This document shows, one piece after another, positions 1 through 9,392 of a DNA stretch of 64,000 nt. The stretch comes from Acidobacteriota bacterium (lineage in GTDB: Bacteria > Zixibacteria > MSB-5A5 > GN15 > FEB-12), in the NCBI GenBank assembly GCA_035529075.1, contig DATKXK010000010.1, forward strand, positions 1 through 64,000, given 5' to 3'. Within the stretch, counting starts at the first letter, position 1. Each line of letters starts with the position of its first letter. The position numbers were made by a program, and so were the translations under genes. The notes beneath the pieces are model-generated. The model had not been told where the DNA came from. It searched no databases and saw nothing but the letters and a program-made list of their open reading frames with translations.

Positions 1-157
1 TTTGCCGGAGGGAGTGGAGATGGTGATGCCGGGTGACAACGTGTCGCTGGACGTGCAGTTAATCACGCCGATCGCGATGGAGAAGGAGCTTCGCTTCGCC
101 ATCCGCGAGGGCGGCCGGACGATCGGTGCCGGCGTCATCGCGGAAATTTTGGAGTAA
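1..157 (+). CDS. tuf: Elongation factor Tu, C-terminal end (partial)
   Basis: The gene enters from the left edge and only the last 51 codons are present, read from base 2 to the TAA at 155-157. The residues match domain 3 of EF-Tu, with the MVMPGDN stretch and the closing [12 protein letters not shown] segment typical of the family. EF-Tu delivers aminoacyl-tRNA to the ribosome as a GTP complex. A tuf gene just before rpsJ is the usual junction of the str and S10 operons, and the gap to rpsJ is only 18 bases, so the two are probably cotranscribed. Confidence 0.95.
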   Translation, partial: LPEGVEMVMPGDNVSLDVQLITPIAMEKELRFAIREGGRTIGAGVIAEILE

Positions 158-175
158 GTGCAAGAGCGGGTAATT

Positions 176-484
176 ATGGACGTACAGAAAATCAGAATTC
201 GGCTCAAGGCCTACGACCACTATTCGCTTGACCGGTCGACCAAGGAGATCGCGCAAACCGTTCTGCGAACGGGGGCGCGGATTGTCGGCCCCGTGCCGCT
301 TCCGACCAAGCGCACCGTGTACACCGTCCTTAGATCGCCCCACGTTGACAAGAAGTCGCGTGAACAGTTTGAAACCAGGGTGCACAAACGCCTGATAGAG
401 ATCTACGACTCGACACCCCAGACGGTCGACGCCCTCATGAAACTCGACCTGCCGGCCGGTGTCGATGTTGAGATCAAAACCTGA
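176..484 (+). CDS. rpsJ: 30S ribosomal protein S10
   Basis: This 102-residue protein has the normal S10 length and the [15 protein letters not shown] opening. It sits in the 30S head and in many bacteria doubles as NusE in antitermination. The ATG at 176 is chosen because it gives the conserved N-terminus; a longer frame reaches 158 but adds unconserved residues. It is the first gene of the S10 operon here, following tuf closely and leaving 13 bases to rplC. Confidence 0.97.
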   Translation: MDVQKIRIRLKAYDHYSLDRSTKEIAQTVLRTGARIVGPVPLPTKRTVYTVLRSPHVDKKSREQFETRVHKRLIEIYDSTPQTVDALMKLDLPAGVDVEIKT

Positions 485-497
485 CGGATTGGCGGCT

Positions 498-1127
498 ATG
501 AAAGAGATTCTCGGCAAGAAACTGGGCATGACCCGGATATTTACGGAGGCCGGCGAGGCCGTCCCGGTGACGGTCATCCAGGCCGGTCCCTGTCCGGTGG
601 TGGCGCGAAAGACCGTCGAGAAGGACGGTTATAACGCTTACCAGGTCGGTTTCGGCGCCCGTCGCCAGAGCCGGACCAATAAGCCGATGACGGGGCATTT
701 CGCCAAGGCCGGCGTGCCAATTACCCAGTACCTGCGTGAAATCCACTTCGACGAAGAAGAACTTGAAGTCGGGGCGGAACTGAAGGTGGGAGTTTTCAAG
801 GAGGGCGAACTGATCGACGTCACCGGAACCTCGCGCGGCCTGGGATTCGCCGGTACCATGAAGCGTCACGGCTTCAGCGGCGCCAACAAGACGCACGGGC
901 AGTCCGACCGCTCGCGTGCCCCCGGGTCAATCGGTCAGTCGTCGTATCCGTCGCGGGTCTTCAAGGGGACGCGGATGGCCGGCCGAATGGGGCGTGATAC
1001 CGTAACGACATTGGCCCTGCGAATTGTCAAAATAATCGAGGATGAGAACCTGATGTTGATCAGAGGGACCGTCCCCGGGAACAAAGGTTCGCTGGTCCGG
1101 GTACGCAAGTCGAACCGGAGCCGATAG
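498..1127 (+). CDS. rplC: 50S ribosomal protein L3
   Basis: The 209-residue product begins MKEILGKKLGMTRIF, the standard L3 start, so the ATG at 498 is preferred over the open frame reaching 459 inside rpsJ. The basic loop around GTSRGLGFAGTMKRHGF and the RMAGRMG segment are the rRNA-contacting parts that reach toward the peptidyl transferase centre. L3 is an early 50S assembly protein. It lies between rpsJ and rplD in normal S10 operon order. Confidence 0.97.
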   Translation: MKEILGKKLGMTRIFTEAGEAVPVTVIQAGPCPVVARKTVEKDGYNAYQVGFGARRQSRTNKPMTGHFAKAGVPITQYLREIHFDEEELEVGAELKVGVFKEGELIDVTGTSRGLGFAGTMKRHGFSGANKTHGQSDRSRAPGSIGQSSYPSRVFKGTRMAGRMGRDTVTTLALRIVKIIEDENLMLIRGTVPGNKGSLVRVRKSNRSR

Positions 1128-1130
1128 CGA

Positions 1131-1763
1131 GTGGCAACCATGACAGTGAAAGTATACAGCCAGGATGGAGCCGAAGTCGGGTCGGTTGAACTCGACCAGC
1201 ACGTGTTCGGCACCGAGCCGCACGAGAGCCTTGTTCATCAGTACGTCGTGAATTACCTGGCCCGGCAACGGCAGGGAACGGCTTCTACGAAGTCGCGCTC
1301 CGAGGTCAGAGGCGGCGGCCGGAAGCCGTGGCGGCAGAAGGGTACCGGCCGGGCTCGGGCAGGCACCATTCGCTCTCCGCTGTGGCGGGGCGGGGGTACG
1401 GTATTCGGCCCGTCACCGCGCGAGTACGGCTCGAAGATGCCCAGGGCCATGAAGAATCTGGCTATCCGGTCGGTCTTCTCGGACAAGGCCAGGTCCGGCG
1501 GCATTAAGGTCGTGGACCAGATTACGATGGAGGAGTTCAAGACCAAGGCGGTGCGCGGCATTTTGACCAGACTTGACCTGGCCGACAAGAAGTGTCTCCT
1601 GCTCGACGAGGGGCGCAACGATAAGCTGGTTTACTCCTGTCGGAATCTTCCCGGGGTGCATTACTGCCGGGCGACTCTGGCCAACGGCTACGACGTGTTG
1701 AATGCTGACGTTGTCCTGCTCACCAGAGCCGGCCTGGACAAGATTGTAGAGGTGTTCTCATGA
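1131..1763 (+). CDS. rplD: 50S ribosomal protein L4
   Basis: This 210-residue L4 has the long extended loop (GGGRKPWRQKGTGRARAG) that lines the nascent peptide exit tunnel. It starts with GTG at 1131, three bases after the rplC stop. Its stop overlaps the rplW start in an ATGA arrangement, so the two are probably translationally coupled. In gamma-proteobacteria L4 represses its own operon; nothing visible here shows whether that applies. Confidence 0.96.
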   Translation: MATMTVKVYSQDGAEVGSVELDQHVFGTEPHESLVHQYVVNYLARQRQGTASTKSRSEVRGGGRKPWRQKGTGRARAGTIRSPLWRGGGTVFGPSPREYGSKMPRAMKNLAIRSVFSDKARSGGIKVVDQITMEEFKTKAVRGILTRLDLADKKCLLLDEGRNDKLVYSCRNLPGVHYCRATLANGYDVLNADVVLLTRAGLDKIVEVFS

Positions 1764-2053
1764 GCATCGATCCCAGATCCATCATTAAGTCGCACATCAC
1801 GACTGAACGCACGACGTTTTTGAAAGAGAAGACCAATTCGTACGTTTTCGAGGTGGACAAGAAGGCCGACAAGTACGCCATCAAGGAGGCCATAGAGAAG
1901 GCCTTCAAGGTAAAGGTCGATTCGGTCCGAACCTCCATCGTGCCGCGCAAGCCCAAGAGGATGGGTCGCTTTCAGGGTACCAGGTCTTCCTGGAAGAAGG
2001 CCATTGTCAAGCTGAAGAAGGATCAGAAGATCACGGTCTTCGAGAACGTTTAA
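1760..2053 (+). CDS. rplW: 50S ribosomal protein L23
   Basis: The 97-residue product is a typical bacterial L23, with the [10 protein letters not shown] opening and the KVKVDSVRT core. L23 sits at the exit of the peptide tunnel and docks trigger factor and SRP. The ATG overlaps the rplD stop by four bases. Normal S10 operon position between L4 and L2. Confidence 0.96.
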   Translation: MSIDPRSIIKSHITTERTTFLKEKTNSYVFEVDKKADKYAIKEAIEKAFKVKVDSVRTSIVPRKPKRMGRFQGTRSSWKKAIVKLKKDQKITVFENV

Positions 2054-2072
2054 GGTTAGGTGCTGGAAAGCC

Positions 2073-2903
2073 ATGCCGATTAAGAAATTTCGTCCCGTTA
2101 CGCCGTCGTTGCGGTTTCGTACCGTCCCGATGTTCGAGGAGATAACTTCCACGGTGCCGGAGAAGTCGCTTCTCGAACCGCTGAAACGAACCGGAGGGCG
2201 AAACAACAAGGGCCGCACGACCTCGTATCATCGAGGCGGCGGTCATAAACGACACTACCGGCAGATCGATTTCAAGCGGGATAAGCGCGGCATACCGGCG
2301 CGCGTGGCGTCCGTGGAGTATGATCCCAACCGCTCGGCCCGGATCGCGCTGCTGCACTATGTCGATGGCGAGAAACGATATATCCTGGCTCCTGCGGACC
2401 TGCACGTGAGTGACATGCTCGTGGCCGGGGAAAGCGTTGAGATCCGGTCGGGGAACGCGATGCCGCTGGGGAATATGCCGCTCGGCATCAATGTTCACAA
2501 TATCGAGATGCGGCCCGGCAAGGGCGCTCAGATGGTGCGTTCAGCCGGTTCCATGGCCCAACTGGTGGCCAAGGAGGGGAACAAGGTAACCATCAAGATG
2601 CCGTCGGGTGAAGTTCGCACGGTTCCGGCGCAATGTTACGCCACCATCGGACAGGTTTCCAACATCGACCATAAAAACATCGTGCTCGGCAAGGCAGGCG
2701 CCGCACGCTGGCGGGGGCGGCGTCCAATCGTGCGCGGCGTTGCCATGAACCCGGTGGATCACCCGATGGGCGGAGGCGAGGGCCGTTCCTCCGGCGGGCG
2801 CCATCCCTGCACGCCGTGGGGCAAACCGACAAAGGGCTTTAAGACCCGCCGTAAACGGAAGTCGCTCGATCACCTGATCGAGGATCGCAGAAAGAAGCAG
2901 TAA
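2073..2903 (+). CDS. rplB: 50S ribosomal protein L2
   Basis: This 276-residue L2 has the family length and the highly conserved C-terminal [17 protein letters not shown] segment, whose histidine lies near the peptidyl transferase centre. L2 bridges 23S rRNA and the 30S subunit. The N-terminus [14 protein letters not shown] follows the normal pattern. It lies 19 bases after rplW and 17 bases before rpsS. Confidence 0.98.
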   Translation: MPIKKFRPVTPSLRFRTVPMFEEITSTVPEKSLLEPLKRTGGRNNKGRTTSYHRGGGHKRHYRQIDFKRDKRGIPARVASVEYDPNRSARIALLHYVDGEKRYILAPADLHVSDMLVAGESVEIRSGNAMPLGNMPLGINVHNIEMRPGKGAQMVRSAGSMAQLVAKEGNKVTIKMPSGEVRTVPAQCYATIGQVSNIDHKNIVLGKAGAARWRGRRPIVRGVAMNPVDHPMGGGEGRSSGGRHPCTPWGKPTKGFKTRRKRKSLDHLIEDRRKKQ

Positions 2904-2920
2904 TTGCGGAGTTTTGACGT

Positions 2921-3211
2921 ATGCCTCGTTCGCTGAAAAAAGGTCCCTACGTAGAAGACAAGCTGCTGAACAAGGTGGAAACCATGAACGCCAGCGGCGA
3001 TAAGAGGGTCATCAAGACCTGGTCGCGGCGTTCGACCATCAGTCCCGAGTTTGTCGGCCATACTTTCGCCGTGCACAACGGCCAGAAGTTTATTCCTATT
3101 TACGTGACTGAGAACATGGTCGGTCATAAGCTCGGGGAGTTCGCGCCCACCCGAACGTTTCGGGGACATGGAGGCAAGCTGGTTGAACGTGCCTCGGTGG
3201 TGAAAGGATAA
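2921..3211 (+). CDS. rpsS: 30S ribosomal protein S19
   Basis: The 96-residue protein opens [16 protein letters not shown] and contains the TWSRRSTI and [11 protein letters not shown] blocks diagnostic of S19, which forms part of the 30S head with S13. Its length is normal. It is separated from rplV by nine bases. Confidence 0.97.
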   Translation: MPRSLKKGPYVEDKLLNKVETMNASGDKRVIKTWSRRSTISPEFVGHTFAVHNGQKFIPIYVTENMVGHKLGEFAPTRTFRGHGGKLVERASVVKG

Positions 3212-3220
3212 GGTGGAAGT

Positions 3221-3826
3221 ATGCCGGTACACGCAACCGCCAGACTCAAGTACGTCAGCATCCCGCCTCGCAAGATGAGGCTAGTGGCTGAAATGGTCAA
3301 AGGCATGCCGGTCGAAAAGGCGCTGAACATACTCAATTTCAGCCCGCGGATCGCCGCTCACCATATCGCCAAGACGCTCAAGTCGGCGGCCGCCAACGCC
3401 CTGTCGCAGGAAGGTACGGGCCAATTGAAGCCCGAGAACCTGCGTATCAGCACCATCAAGGTCGACAACGCTCCGACGGCAAAGCGGATTCGGTTCCAGT
3501 CCATGGGGCGGGTGTATCGTATCCGCAAGCGGCACTGCCACCTGACTATCGTGCTTGAGGAAGCGGGGATCTCGAGAGAGCCGGAGGAAGCCAAGACGAC
3601 CAGGACCCGGGAGGCCGAGCAGGAAACCAAGGGTAAGGAAGCGGCCAAGGCCGTCAAGAAGAAACCGACCGCCAAGAAAACGGCCGGCCGGGGCAAAGCG
3701 GCCAGGGAAAGGACTTCTCGAAAAGTGGCGACGCATAAAGGTGTGCCCAAAGGATCGGTGCCCAAGAAAACGACCACCGGCCGGGCCTCCGTCATGGTCA
3801 AAAAAGGGAAAGCCAAAACCGATTAG
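3221..3826 (+). CDS. rplV: 50S ribosomal protein L22 with long basic C-terminal tail
   Basis: Residues 1 to about 115 are a standard L22, including the hairpin that lines the exit tunnel and the GRVYRIRKRHCHLTIVLEE end. The protein then continues for roughly 85 residues rich in Lys, Ala, Thr and Arg, giving 201 residues where about 110 is usual. The tail keeps the frame open without repeats and ends at the TAG at 3824-3826. It resembles the H1-like Lys/Ala tails seen on some ribosomal proteins. Its role is unknown; binding rRNA or membrane-associated partners near the tunnel is only a guess. Confidence 0.96.
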   Translation: MPVHATARLKYVSIPPRKMRLVAEMVKGMPVEKALNILNFSPRIAAHHIAKTLKSAAANALSQEGTGQLKPENLRISTIKVDNAPTAKRIRFQSMGRVYRIRKRHCHLTIVLEEAGISREPEEAKTTRTREAEQETKGKEAAKAVKKKPTAKKTAGRGKAARERTSRKVATHKGVPKGSVPKKTTTGRASVMVKKGKAKTD

Positions 3827-3860
3827 AACGCCTGAATGAGGAGACGGTAAGGAGAAAGCA

Positions 3861-4763
3861 TTGGGACAGAAGACTAACCCGATAGGTTTTCGGCTCGGGA
3901 TAAACAAACCGTGGAATAGCCGTTGGTATGCACCGGATCGCGCCTTTGCGGATCTGGTCTACGAGGACATGAGGGTCAAGCGGTACATCAGGCAGCGTCT
4001 GGAAAATGCCGGTATTGCCAATGTGCTTATTTCCCGGGCCCCCAAGAGAGTGACCGTCGACATCAGAACCTCCCGGCCCGGCATTGTCATCGGCCGCCGG
4101 GGAGCCGAGGTGGACAAGCTCCGCGAAGAGTTACAGTTGCTGACCAAGAAAGATATCGCCCTGAACATAATTGAGGTGAGGAAGCCGGAACTTGACGCCC
4201 AGCTCGTGGCCGACTCGATTGCACGCCAGCTGGAAGGACGCGTGCATTTCCGGCGAGCCATGAAGCGGGCCGTCGGCGCTACCATGAAGATGGGCGCCGA
4301 AGGTATCAAGGTCCAGTGCGGCGGCCGCCTCGGCGGTGCCGAAATCGCCCGGTCGGAAAAGTACAAGGACGGCCGCGTGCCGCTGCATACGCTGCGGGCT
4401 GATATCGATTACGCCACGGCCACCGCCCACACTACGTACGGTACGATCGGTGTGAAGGTATGGATATGTCGAGGTGACATCCTTGGCAAGGGGCCGTACA
4501 GCGGGGAAGAAGACAAGCAGGAAATCCAGGCTCTCGAGCCGACACCTGCGGCGCGTCCCAGGCGGGGTAAGGGTGCCGGTCGCCCACCGAGGAGACGGGT
4601 TCGCGGCCGGGTGCGCCGCCCCAACGACGGCGGTTCCGAGAACGCACCGGGGCGGGGTCGACGGACCGGGGGCTCGCGCCCCGGCAGGGGTAGAGATATG
4701 GCCAGGCCCAGGCAAGGCGGGCCGCCCAAAGACGCCCCGGCGGGTAAGTCTGAGCAGAAATGA
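3861..4763 (+). CDS. rpsC: 30S ribosomal protein S3 with extended Arg/Gly/Pro-rich tail
   Basis: The first 215 residues or so form a normal S3: the [12 protein letters not shown] opening, a type II KH domain with the [15 protein letters not shown] loop, and the C-terminal domain ending near [11 protein letters not shown]. About 80 further residues follow, rich in Arg, Gly and Pro with RGRVRR-like runs, so the product is 300 residues rather than about 230. S3 sits at the mRNA entry tunnel and contributes to helicase activity. TTG at 3861 is the start, after a GGAGA sequence at about 3849. Confidence 0.96.
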   Translation: MGQKTNPIGFRLGINKPWNSRWYAPDRAFADLVYEDMRVKRYIRQRLENAGIANVLISRAPKRVTVDIRTSRPGIVIGRRGAEVDKLREELQLLTKKDIALNIIEVRKPELDAQLVADSIARQLEGRVHFRRAMKRAVGATMKMGAEGIKVQCGGRLGGAEIARSEKYKDGRVPLHTLRADIDYATATAHTTYGTIGVKVWICRGDILGKGPYSGEEDKQEIQALEPTPAARPRRGKGAGRPPRRRVRGRVRRPNDGGSENAPGRGRRTGGSRPGRGRDMARPRQGGPPKDAPAGKSEQK

Positions 4764-4793
4764 GTTGCGCCCAATGAGTGGGAGTGCTGACAA

Positions 4794-5216
4794 ATGTTGA
4801 TGCCTAAAAGGACAAAGTTCCGCAAAGTACAACGAGGCCGGATGACCGGTAAAGCCAAGGGCGGTGCCTCGGTCGACTTCGGTGAGTTCGGCCTCAAGGC
4901 GCTGGAGCCCTGCTGGCTGAGCAACCGGCAGATCGAGGCTGCTCGTGTCGCCCTGACCCGACACATCAAGCGTGGCGGGAAAATCTGGATTCGCGTGTTC
5001 CCGGACAAGCCCGTGACCAAGAAGCCGGCGGAGACGCGCATGGGCAAGGGCAAGGGAGCTCCTGAATACTGGGTGGCAGTGATCAAACCGGGGCGCATTC
5101 TGTTTGAGATCGAAGGCGTCGCGGAGCAACTGGCCCGCGAGGCCCTGCGCCTGGCTGCCACCAAGCTACCGATGAAAACCAAGTTCGTGACGCGAACAGA
5201 TACCGAGGCGGTCTGA
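4794..5216 (+). CDS. rplP: 50S ribosomal protein L16
   Basis: This 140-residue L16 begins [17 protein letters not shown] and contains [20 protein letters not shown], both strongly conserved. L16 supports the A-site and the elbow of tRNA. The ATG at 4794 is preferred to the ATG at 4800 because a GGAG at 4781-4784 is properly spaced from it and the family usually begins MLMP. The stop touches the rpmC start. Confidence 0.97.
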   Translation: MLMPKRTKFRKVQRGRMTGKAKGGASVDFGEFGLKALEPCWLSNRQIEAARVALTRHIKRGGKIWIRVFPDKPVTKKPAETRMGKGKGAPEYWVAVIKPGRILFEIEGVAEQLAREALRLAATKLPMKTKFVTRTDTEAV

Positions 5217-5217
5217 C

Positions 5218-5481
5218 ATGAAAGCGCCAACGCTCAGAGAGATGACTCGAGAAGAGTTGCTTCAGCGGATAAACGACCTCAAGGACGAGATGTTCAACCT
5301 CAGGATGCGCCGGTCGCTAAAGTCGCTGGAGAACCCGCTTCTGCTGCGCCAAACCAGGCGGGATATCGCCCGGATTGAGACCATCCTGCGGGAGGACGAA
5401 ATCGGCAAGCGCCAGGTGGCGCGCACCAAGCGGTCGATTCTCGATGAGTCCGACAAGAGCAAGAAGGACCAGCAGCGTTAG
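5218..5481 (+). CDS. rpmC: 50S ribosomal protein L29
   Basis: The product is an 87-residue two-helix L29 with the REMTREELLQRINDLKDEMFNLR and QTRRDIARIETILRE blocks. It is about 20 residues longer than the shortest family members because of a charged C-terminal tail. L29 lies beside L23 at the tunnel exit. It starts one base after the rplP stop codon. Confidence 0.95.
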   Translation: MKAPTLREMTREELLQRINDLKDEMFNLRMRRSLKSLENPLLLRQTRRDIARIETILREDEIGKRQVARTKRSILDESDKSKKDQQR

Positions 5482-5492
5482 GGGATCAGTGA

Positions 5493-5759
5493 ATGGCTGA
5501 AAAGGTTCAGAGAAACGTAAGAAAAGTCCGTCAGGGGAAGGTTGTCTCCGACAAAATGGACAAGACGATCGTTGTGCGGGTCGAGCGCACCATGAAGCAT
5601 CCGCTATACATGAAGACTGTTAGCACGTCGTCGAAGCTCTACGTGCACGACGAGAAAAGCGAAGCGCACGTTGGTGACCTGGTCCGCGTAATGGAAACTC
5701 GGCCGCAGTCCAAGTCAAAGCGCTGGCGGCTGGTGGAGATCGTCGAGAAGGCCGAGTAG
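5493..5759 (+). CDS. rpsQ: 30S ribosomal protein S17
   Basis: This 88-residue OB-fold protein has the [18 protein letters not shown] and HPLYMKTV motifs of bacterial S17, a primary binder of the 16S 5-prime domain. It follows rpmC by 11 bases in the normal L16-L29-S17 order. Confidence 0.97.
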   Translation: MAEKVQRNVRKVRQGKVVSDKMDKTIVVRVERTMKHPLYMKTVSTSSKLYVHDEKSEAHVGDLVRVMETRPQSKSKRWRLVEIVEKAE

Positions 5760-5806
5760 CACGGCGTCGCGGACGCGTGTTCCGGGTGGAGAAAGGTACA
5801 AAGGCG

Positions 5807-6175
5807 ATGATTCAGGAATACACGGAGCTTTCGGTGGCAGACAACTCCGGGGCCAAGCGCGTTATGTGCTTCCGTGTGCTCGGTGGCAGCAAGAGGAAGT
5901 ATGCCTCGATCGGAGACATCATTGTCGTCACGGTCAAGGAGGCAATCCCGGGAGGGACAGTCAAGAAATCCGAGGTGTGCAAAGCAGTGGTTGTGCGAAC
6001 CAAGGCGCAGGTGAGACGAAAGGACGGGTCGCTGATCCGGTTCAGCGACAATGCCGCCGTCATCATAAACGAACAGCGCGAGCCGCGGGGAACCCGCATC
6101 TTCGGGCCGGTTGCCCGCGAACTGCGCGATAAGCAGTTCATGAAAATCGTGTCTCTCGCTCCGGAAGTGCTTTGA
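5807..6175 (+). CDS. rplN: 50S ribosomal protein L14
   Basis: The ATG at 5807 gives the conserved [18 protein letters not shown] start and a 122-residue protein of normal length; the frame stays open back to 5777 but the extra residues are not conserved. A GGAGAAAGG sequence lies before the start. L14 forms intersubunit bridges and is the docking site of the silencing factor RsfS. Confidence 0.97.
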   Translation: MIQEYTELSVADNSGAKRVMCFRVLGGSKRKYASIGDIIVVTVKEAIPGGTVKKSEVCKAVVVRTKAQVRRKDGSLIRFSDNAAVIINEQREPRGTRIFGPVARELRDKQFMKIVSLAPEVL

Positions 6176-6191
6176 GCGAAAGGTCGTAGGT

Positions 6192-6509
6192 ATGCGAATA
6201 AAGAAAGGTGACACGGTGTACGTCAGGACCGGGCAGTATAAAGGGAAAACCGGCCGCGTGCTCCACGTCGACGCGAAGAAAAACATGGTGCTGGTTGAAG
6301 GCATCAACCACAAGAAACGGCACCAGCGGCCGACCCAGAAGAACCCCAAGGGCGGCATCCTGTCCATAGAGGCGCCCGTCCACCTGAGTAACGTCGCCCT
6401 GTATAGTCCCAGTCTCGGCGGACCGACCAGGACGCTGACCCGGGTCATCGAGGACGGCGGCAGGAAGCGGAAAGTACGCATCTGCCGGAAAACGGGAGAG
6501 GAGATCTGA
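6192..6509 (+). CDS. rplX: 50S ribosomal protein L24
   Basis: The 105-residue protein has the KOW motif near residues 5-32 ([21 protein letters not shown]) and the [19 protein letters not shown] segment of bacterial L24, an assembly initiator of the 50S subunit. It lies 16 bases after rplN. Confidence 0.97.
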   Translation: MRIKKGDTVYVRTGQYKGKTGRVLHVDAKKNMVLVEGINHKKRHQRPTQKNPKGGILSIEAPVHLSNVALYSPSLGGPTRTLTRVIEDGGRKRKVRICRKTGEEI

Positions 6510-6512
6510 CGA

Positions 6513-7052
6513 ATGGCCAGGCTGATGGACAAATACGTGAACGAAATCCGGCCCCGGCTCATGAAGGAAAACAGGTACTCTTCCCCCATGCAGGTGCCGA
6601 GGTTGTCCAAGGTCACTATCAACATGGGCGTCGGTGAGGCGACTCTAAATCCCAAGCTCCTGGAAAACGCCATGGGGGAGTTGACCACTATTGCCGGGCA
6701 GAAGCCGGTGCTGACGAGCGCGCGCAAGAGTATCTCCAACTTCAAGCTGCGCAAGGGAATGAACATCGGCTGCCGCGTCACGCTCCGCCGCGAGCGCATG
6801 TATGAGTTTGTCGACCGGCTGGTCAGTATCGCTATCCCCCGCATCCGGGATTTCAGGGGAATCAGCCCGAAATCGTTCGACGGCAGAGGCAATTACAACC
6901 TCGGCGTCCGCGAACAGTTGATGTTTCCGGAAATCGATTATGATAAGATAGAGAAGGTGCGGGGCATGACCATTTCGTTTACGACCACCGCCAGGACTGA
7001 CGAGGAAGCACGGCAGCTCCTGACTGAACTGGGGATGCCCTTCCATAAGTAG
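6513..7052 (+). CDS. rplE: 50S ribosomal protein L5
   Basis: This 179-residue L5 has the [11 protein letters not shown] and [19 protein letters not shown] blocks, and the [20 protein letters not shown] segment that binds 5S rRNA and contacts P-site tRNA. It starts three bases after the rplX stop. Length and order are normal. Confidence 0.97.
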   Translation: MARLMDKYVNEIRPRLMKENRYSSPMQVPRLSKVTINMGVGEATLNPKLLENAMGELTTIAGQKPVLTSARKSISNFKLRKGMNIGCRVTLRRERMYEFVDRLVSIAIPRIRDFRGISPKSFDGRGNYNLGVREQLMFPEIDYDKIEKVRGMTISFTTTARTDEEARQLLTELGMPFHK

Positions 7053-7059
7053 GAGACCG

Positions 7060-7245
7060 ATGGCCAAGAAATGTCTCATAGAAAAGCAGAGGCGCAAGCC
7101 TAAGTTCGGAGTGCGCGGGTACAGTCGCTGCCGCCGGTGCGGGCGGCCCCGTGCCTTCATGAGGCGCTTCGGCATCTGCCGTATCTGTTTCCGCGAGATG
7201 GCGCTGGCCGGCGAACTGCCGGGCGTCGTCAAAGCGAGTTGGTAA
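7060..7245 (+). CDS. rpsN: 30S ribosomal protein S14, zinc-binding type
   Basis: This is the short 61-residue S14 with two CxxC pairs (CRRCGRP and CRICFRE) that bind one zinc ion. The longer zinc-free form of enterobacteria has about 100 residues. It lies between L5 and S8, the standard spc-operon place. S4 and L36 in this window also keep their cysteines, so no zinc-sparing paralogue is seen here. Confidence 0.97.
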   Translation: MAKKCLIEKQRRKPKFGVRGYSRCRRCGRPRAFMRRFGICRICFREMALAGELPGVVKASW

Positions 7246-7278
7246 ACCGTTAGTGAACGTGTCTGGGAGAATAGTTCG

Positions 7279-7680
7279 ATGAGTATGACCGACCCGGTCG
7301 CTGATCTGTTAACGAGGATTCGTAACGCGTCGAAAGCCCGGAAGCCGGCCTTGAACATCCCGGCCTCCAAGCTCAAGCGGGAAGTATTGCGGATTCTCAA
7401 GGAGGAGAGCTTTATCCGCGACTATATGGATTTGCCCGATAACAAGCAGGGCATCCTGCGGATATACCTCAAGTACAGCAGTAACGACGTCCCGGTGATC
7501 AAAGGTATTCGCCGCGTGTCCAGTCCGGGGTTGCGCCGGACGTGGAACGCCGAGGAGGTGCGCCGCTCAACGTTTGGTCAGACAGGTATCGCCCTGCTCT
7601 CGACTTCGCAGGGCGTGATGACCAACTTTGAGGCCGCCCGCAAGAAGATCGGCGGCGAGGTCATGCTGAGGTGCTGGTAG
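7279..7680 (+). CDS. rpsH: 30S ribosomal protein S8
   Basis: The 133-residue protein starts MSMTDPVADLLTRIRNA and ends with an S8 C-terminal domain containing STSQGVMTNFEA. S8 binds the central domain of 16S rRNA, and in E. coli it represses spc-operon translation. The gap of 33 bases before it is among the larger ones in this part of the cluster. Confidence 0.97.
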   Translation: MSMTDPVADLLTRIRNASKARKPALNIPASKLKREVLRILKEESFIRDYMDLPDNKQGILRIYLKYSSNDVPVIKGIRRVSSPGLRRTWNAEEVRRSTFGQTGIALLSTSQGVMTNFEAARKKIGGEVMLRCW

Positions 7681-7695
7681 GAAAAGGATCGAGAC

Positions 7696-8235
7696 ATGTC
7701 ACGAGTTGGTAAAAAACCGGTGCCGATCCCGGAGAAAACAAAGGTCGAAATACGTGACGCCCGGATAACGGTGACCGGACCGAAGGGTACGCTGACGAGG
7801 CCTATCCATCCGGATATCACCGCCGCCGTCGACGGCCAGCAGGTGGTCGTGACGCGGCAGACGGATCAGAAACGGCACCGCGCCTTGCACGGGTTGACTC
7901 GAGCTCTGATTCAGAACATGGTGGTGGGCGTCACGCAAGGGTATGTCAAAGAGCTGGAAATGATTGGAGTCGGATACCGGGCCGAGATGCGGGGCCAGAC
8001 CCTGGTGCTGAGCCTGGGCTACTCACATCCGATCCTCCTCCGGCCGCCTGACGGCGTGGCCATCTCCGTGGCCTACAAAGAGAGCAAGATAAAGGTTGAA
8101 GGAATAGACAAAGAGTTGGTCGGTAACACGGCTGCCAAGATCCGTTCGTTTCGCAAACCGGAACCATATAAGGGCAAGGGTATTCGGTATGTCGGCGAGT
8201 ACGTGAGATCCAAGGCGGGCAAGACGGCCGGGTAA
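7696..8235 (+). CDS. rplF: 50S ribosomal protein L6
   Basis: This 179-residue protein opens MSRVGKKPVPIP, has the duplicated L6 fold and ends with the RKPEPYKGKGIRY motif, which contacts the sarcin-ricin region of 23S rRNA. Normal length and spc-operon position. Confidence 0.97.
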   Translation: MSRVGKKPVPIPEKTKVEIRDARITVTGPKGTLTRPIHPDITAAVDGQQVVVTRQTDQKRHRALHGLTRALIQNMVVGVTQGYVKELEMIGVGYRAEMRGQTLVLSLGYSHPILLRPPDGVAISVAYKESKIKVEGIDKELVGNTAAKIRSFRKPEPYKGKGIRYVGEYVRSKAGKTAG

Positions 8236-8261
8236 GTGACCTACCTGTAGCGTGATAACAT

Positions 8262-8636
8262 ATGGCTGACGTAAACATTGTCAAGACGAAAAAAGCCGAG
8301 CGCCGGCGCCGCCGGGTACGGGCCAAGGTGTTCGGTACGCCCACTCGCCCCCGGCTTTCGGTCGCCAGGTCGTTAAAGCAGATCTATGTGCAGGTCATTG
8401 ATGATCAGAGCGGCTCGACTATTGTGGGTCTCGGCTCGACCTCCAAGGCAATGCAGCCCCTGGTCGAGAAGAAAGATACCAAGACGGCGGTGGCACGAAA
8501 GGTCGGACTCAAAATCGCTGAGTTGGCCAAAGAAAAAGGGATCGAAGCCGTCGTATTCGACCGGAATCGTTTCCTGTACCACGGCCGTGTCAGAGCGGTG
8601 GCCGAGGGGGCACGTGAGGGTGGGCTGAAACTGTGA
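8262..8636 (+). CDS. rplR: 50S ribosomal protein L18
   Basis: The 124-residue protein has the basic N-terminus [21 protein letters not shown] and the [26 protein letters not shown] end typical of L18, which binds 5S rRNA together with L5. It is 26 bases after rplF. Confidence 0.97.
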   Translation: MADVNIVKTKKAERRRRRVRAKVFGTPTRPRLSVARSLKQIYVQVIDDQSGSTIVGLGSTSKAMQPLVEKKDTKTAVARKVGLKIAELAKEKGIEAVVFDRNRFLYHGRVRAVAEGAREGGLKL

Positions 8637-8677
8637 CGAGAGACAAAACGAGCGTTCTTTATAAGATGAGGTAAGAC

Positions 8678-9160
8678 TTGGCGCAGTACGAGATGGGCAG
8701 CCTCGAGTTCGAGGAAAAGGTCATAAAGATCAACCGCGTGGCCAAGGTCGTCAAGGGCGGACGGCGGTTCAGCTTCACCGCCCTGGTGGCCGTCGGCGAC
8801 AAGCACGGAAAGGTCGGAGTGGGGCTCGGCAAGGCCTCCGAAGTCTCCGAAGCGATCCGTAAAGGGACCGAGGCCGCGCGCCATTCGATGAGAAAGGTCA
8901 GCCTGGTCGAGGGGACCATTCCGCACCGGGTGGACGGTCGCTATTCGGCCACCACCGTGGTGATGCGGCCGGCCTCTCCCGGCACCGGCGTGATTGCAGG
9001 CGGCGCCGTTCGCGTGGTTCTGGAATCCCTGGGGGTCCAGGACGTCCTGACCAAGGTGCTGGGGAGCCGCAATTCCAGTAACGTTGCGAAGGCCACCATG
9101 AACGGATTGATGAACCTCCGCACCAAGCAAGAGGCGATCGGTTTCCGTAACGAAACCTGA
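8678..9160 (+). CDS. rpsE: 30S ribosomal protein S5
   Basis: This 160-residue S5 has the double-stranded RNA-binding part ([17 protein letters not shown]) and the [15 protein letters not shown] segment. S5 helps maintain decoding accuracy and mRNA entry. The start is TTG at 8678, giving [15 protein letters not shown]; the 41-base gap before it holds an ATAAGATGAGGT stretch that can serve as ribosome binding site. Confidence 0.96.
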   Translation: MAQYEMGSLEFEEKVIKINRVAKVVKGGRRFSFTALVAVGDKHGKVGVGLGKASEVSEAIRKGTEAARHSMRKVSLVEGTIPHRVDGRYSATTVVMRPASPGTGVIAGGAVRVVLESLGVQDVLTKVLGSRNSSNVAKATMNGLMNLRTKQEAIGFRNET

Positions 9161-9186
9161 GCGCAGGCGAACGAAGGAACGTCAGC

Positions 9187-9369
9187 ATGGCCAGACTGAA
9201 AGTGACACAGATTCGGAGCACGATCAATCAGAGGGAAGTTCACAAGCGAACGATTCGTGCGCTCGGGCTTGGAAAGATTCGCGGGGCGGTCGTCCATGAC
9301 GATACGCCGCAGATTCGCGGAATGATTCGGGCTGTAGGCCACTTGGTATTAGTGGAAAAGGTTGACTGA
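9187..9369 (+). CDS. rpmD: 50S ribosomal protein L30
   Basis: A 60-residue L30 with the [12 protein letters not shown] opening and the [23 protein letters not shown] core. L30 is a small peripheral 50S protein and is absent from some phyla, so its presence is mildly informative for placement. It is 26 bases after rpsE. Confidence 0.96.
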   Translation: MARLKVTQIRSTINQREVHKRTIRALGLGKIRGAVVHDDTPQIRGMIRAVGHLVLVEKVD

Positions 9370-9392
9370 GATTGCTCACGGTGAGGCAAGAG

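Noticed and set aside
4131..5129. A 332-codon open frame on the minus strand across rpsC and rplP
   Set aside because: It lies opposite two certain ribosomal genes, has low-complexity composition caused by codon bias of a GC-rich genome, and matches no family.
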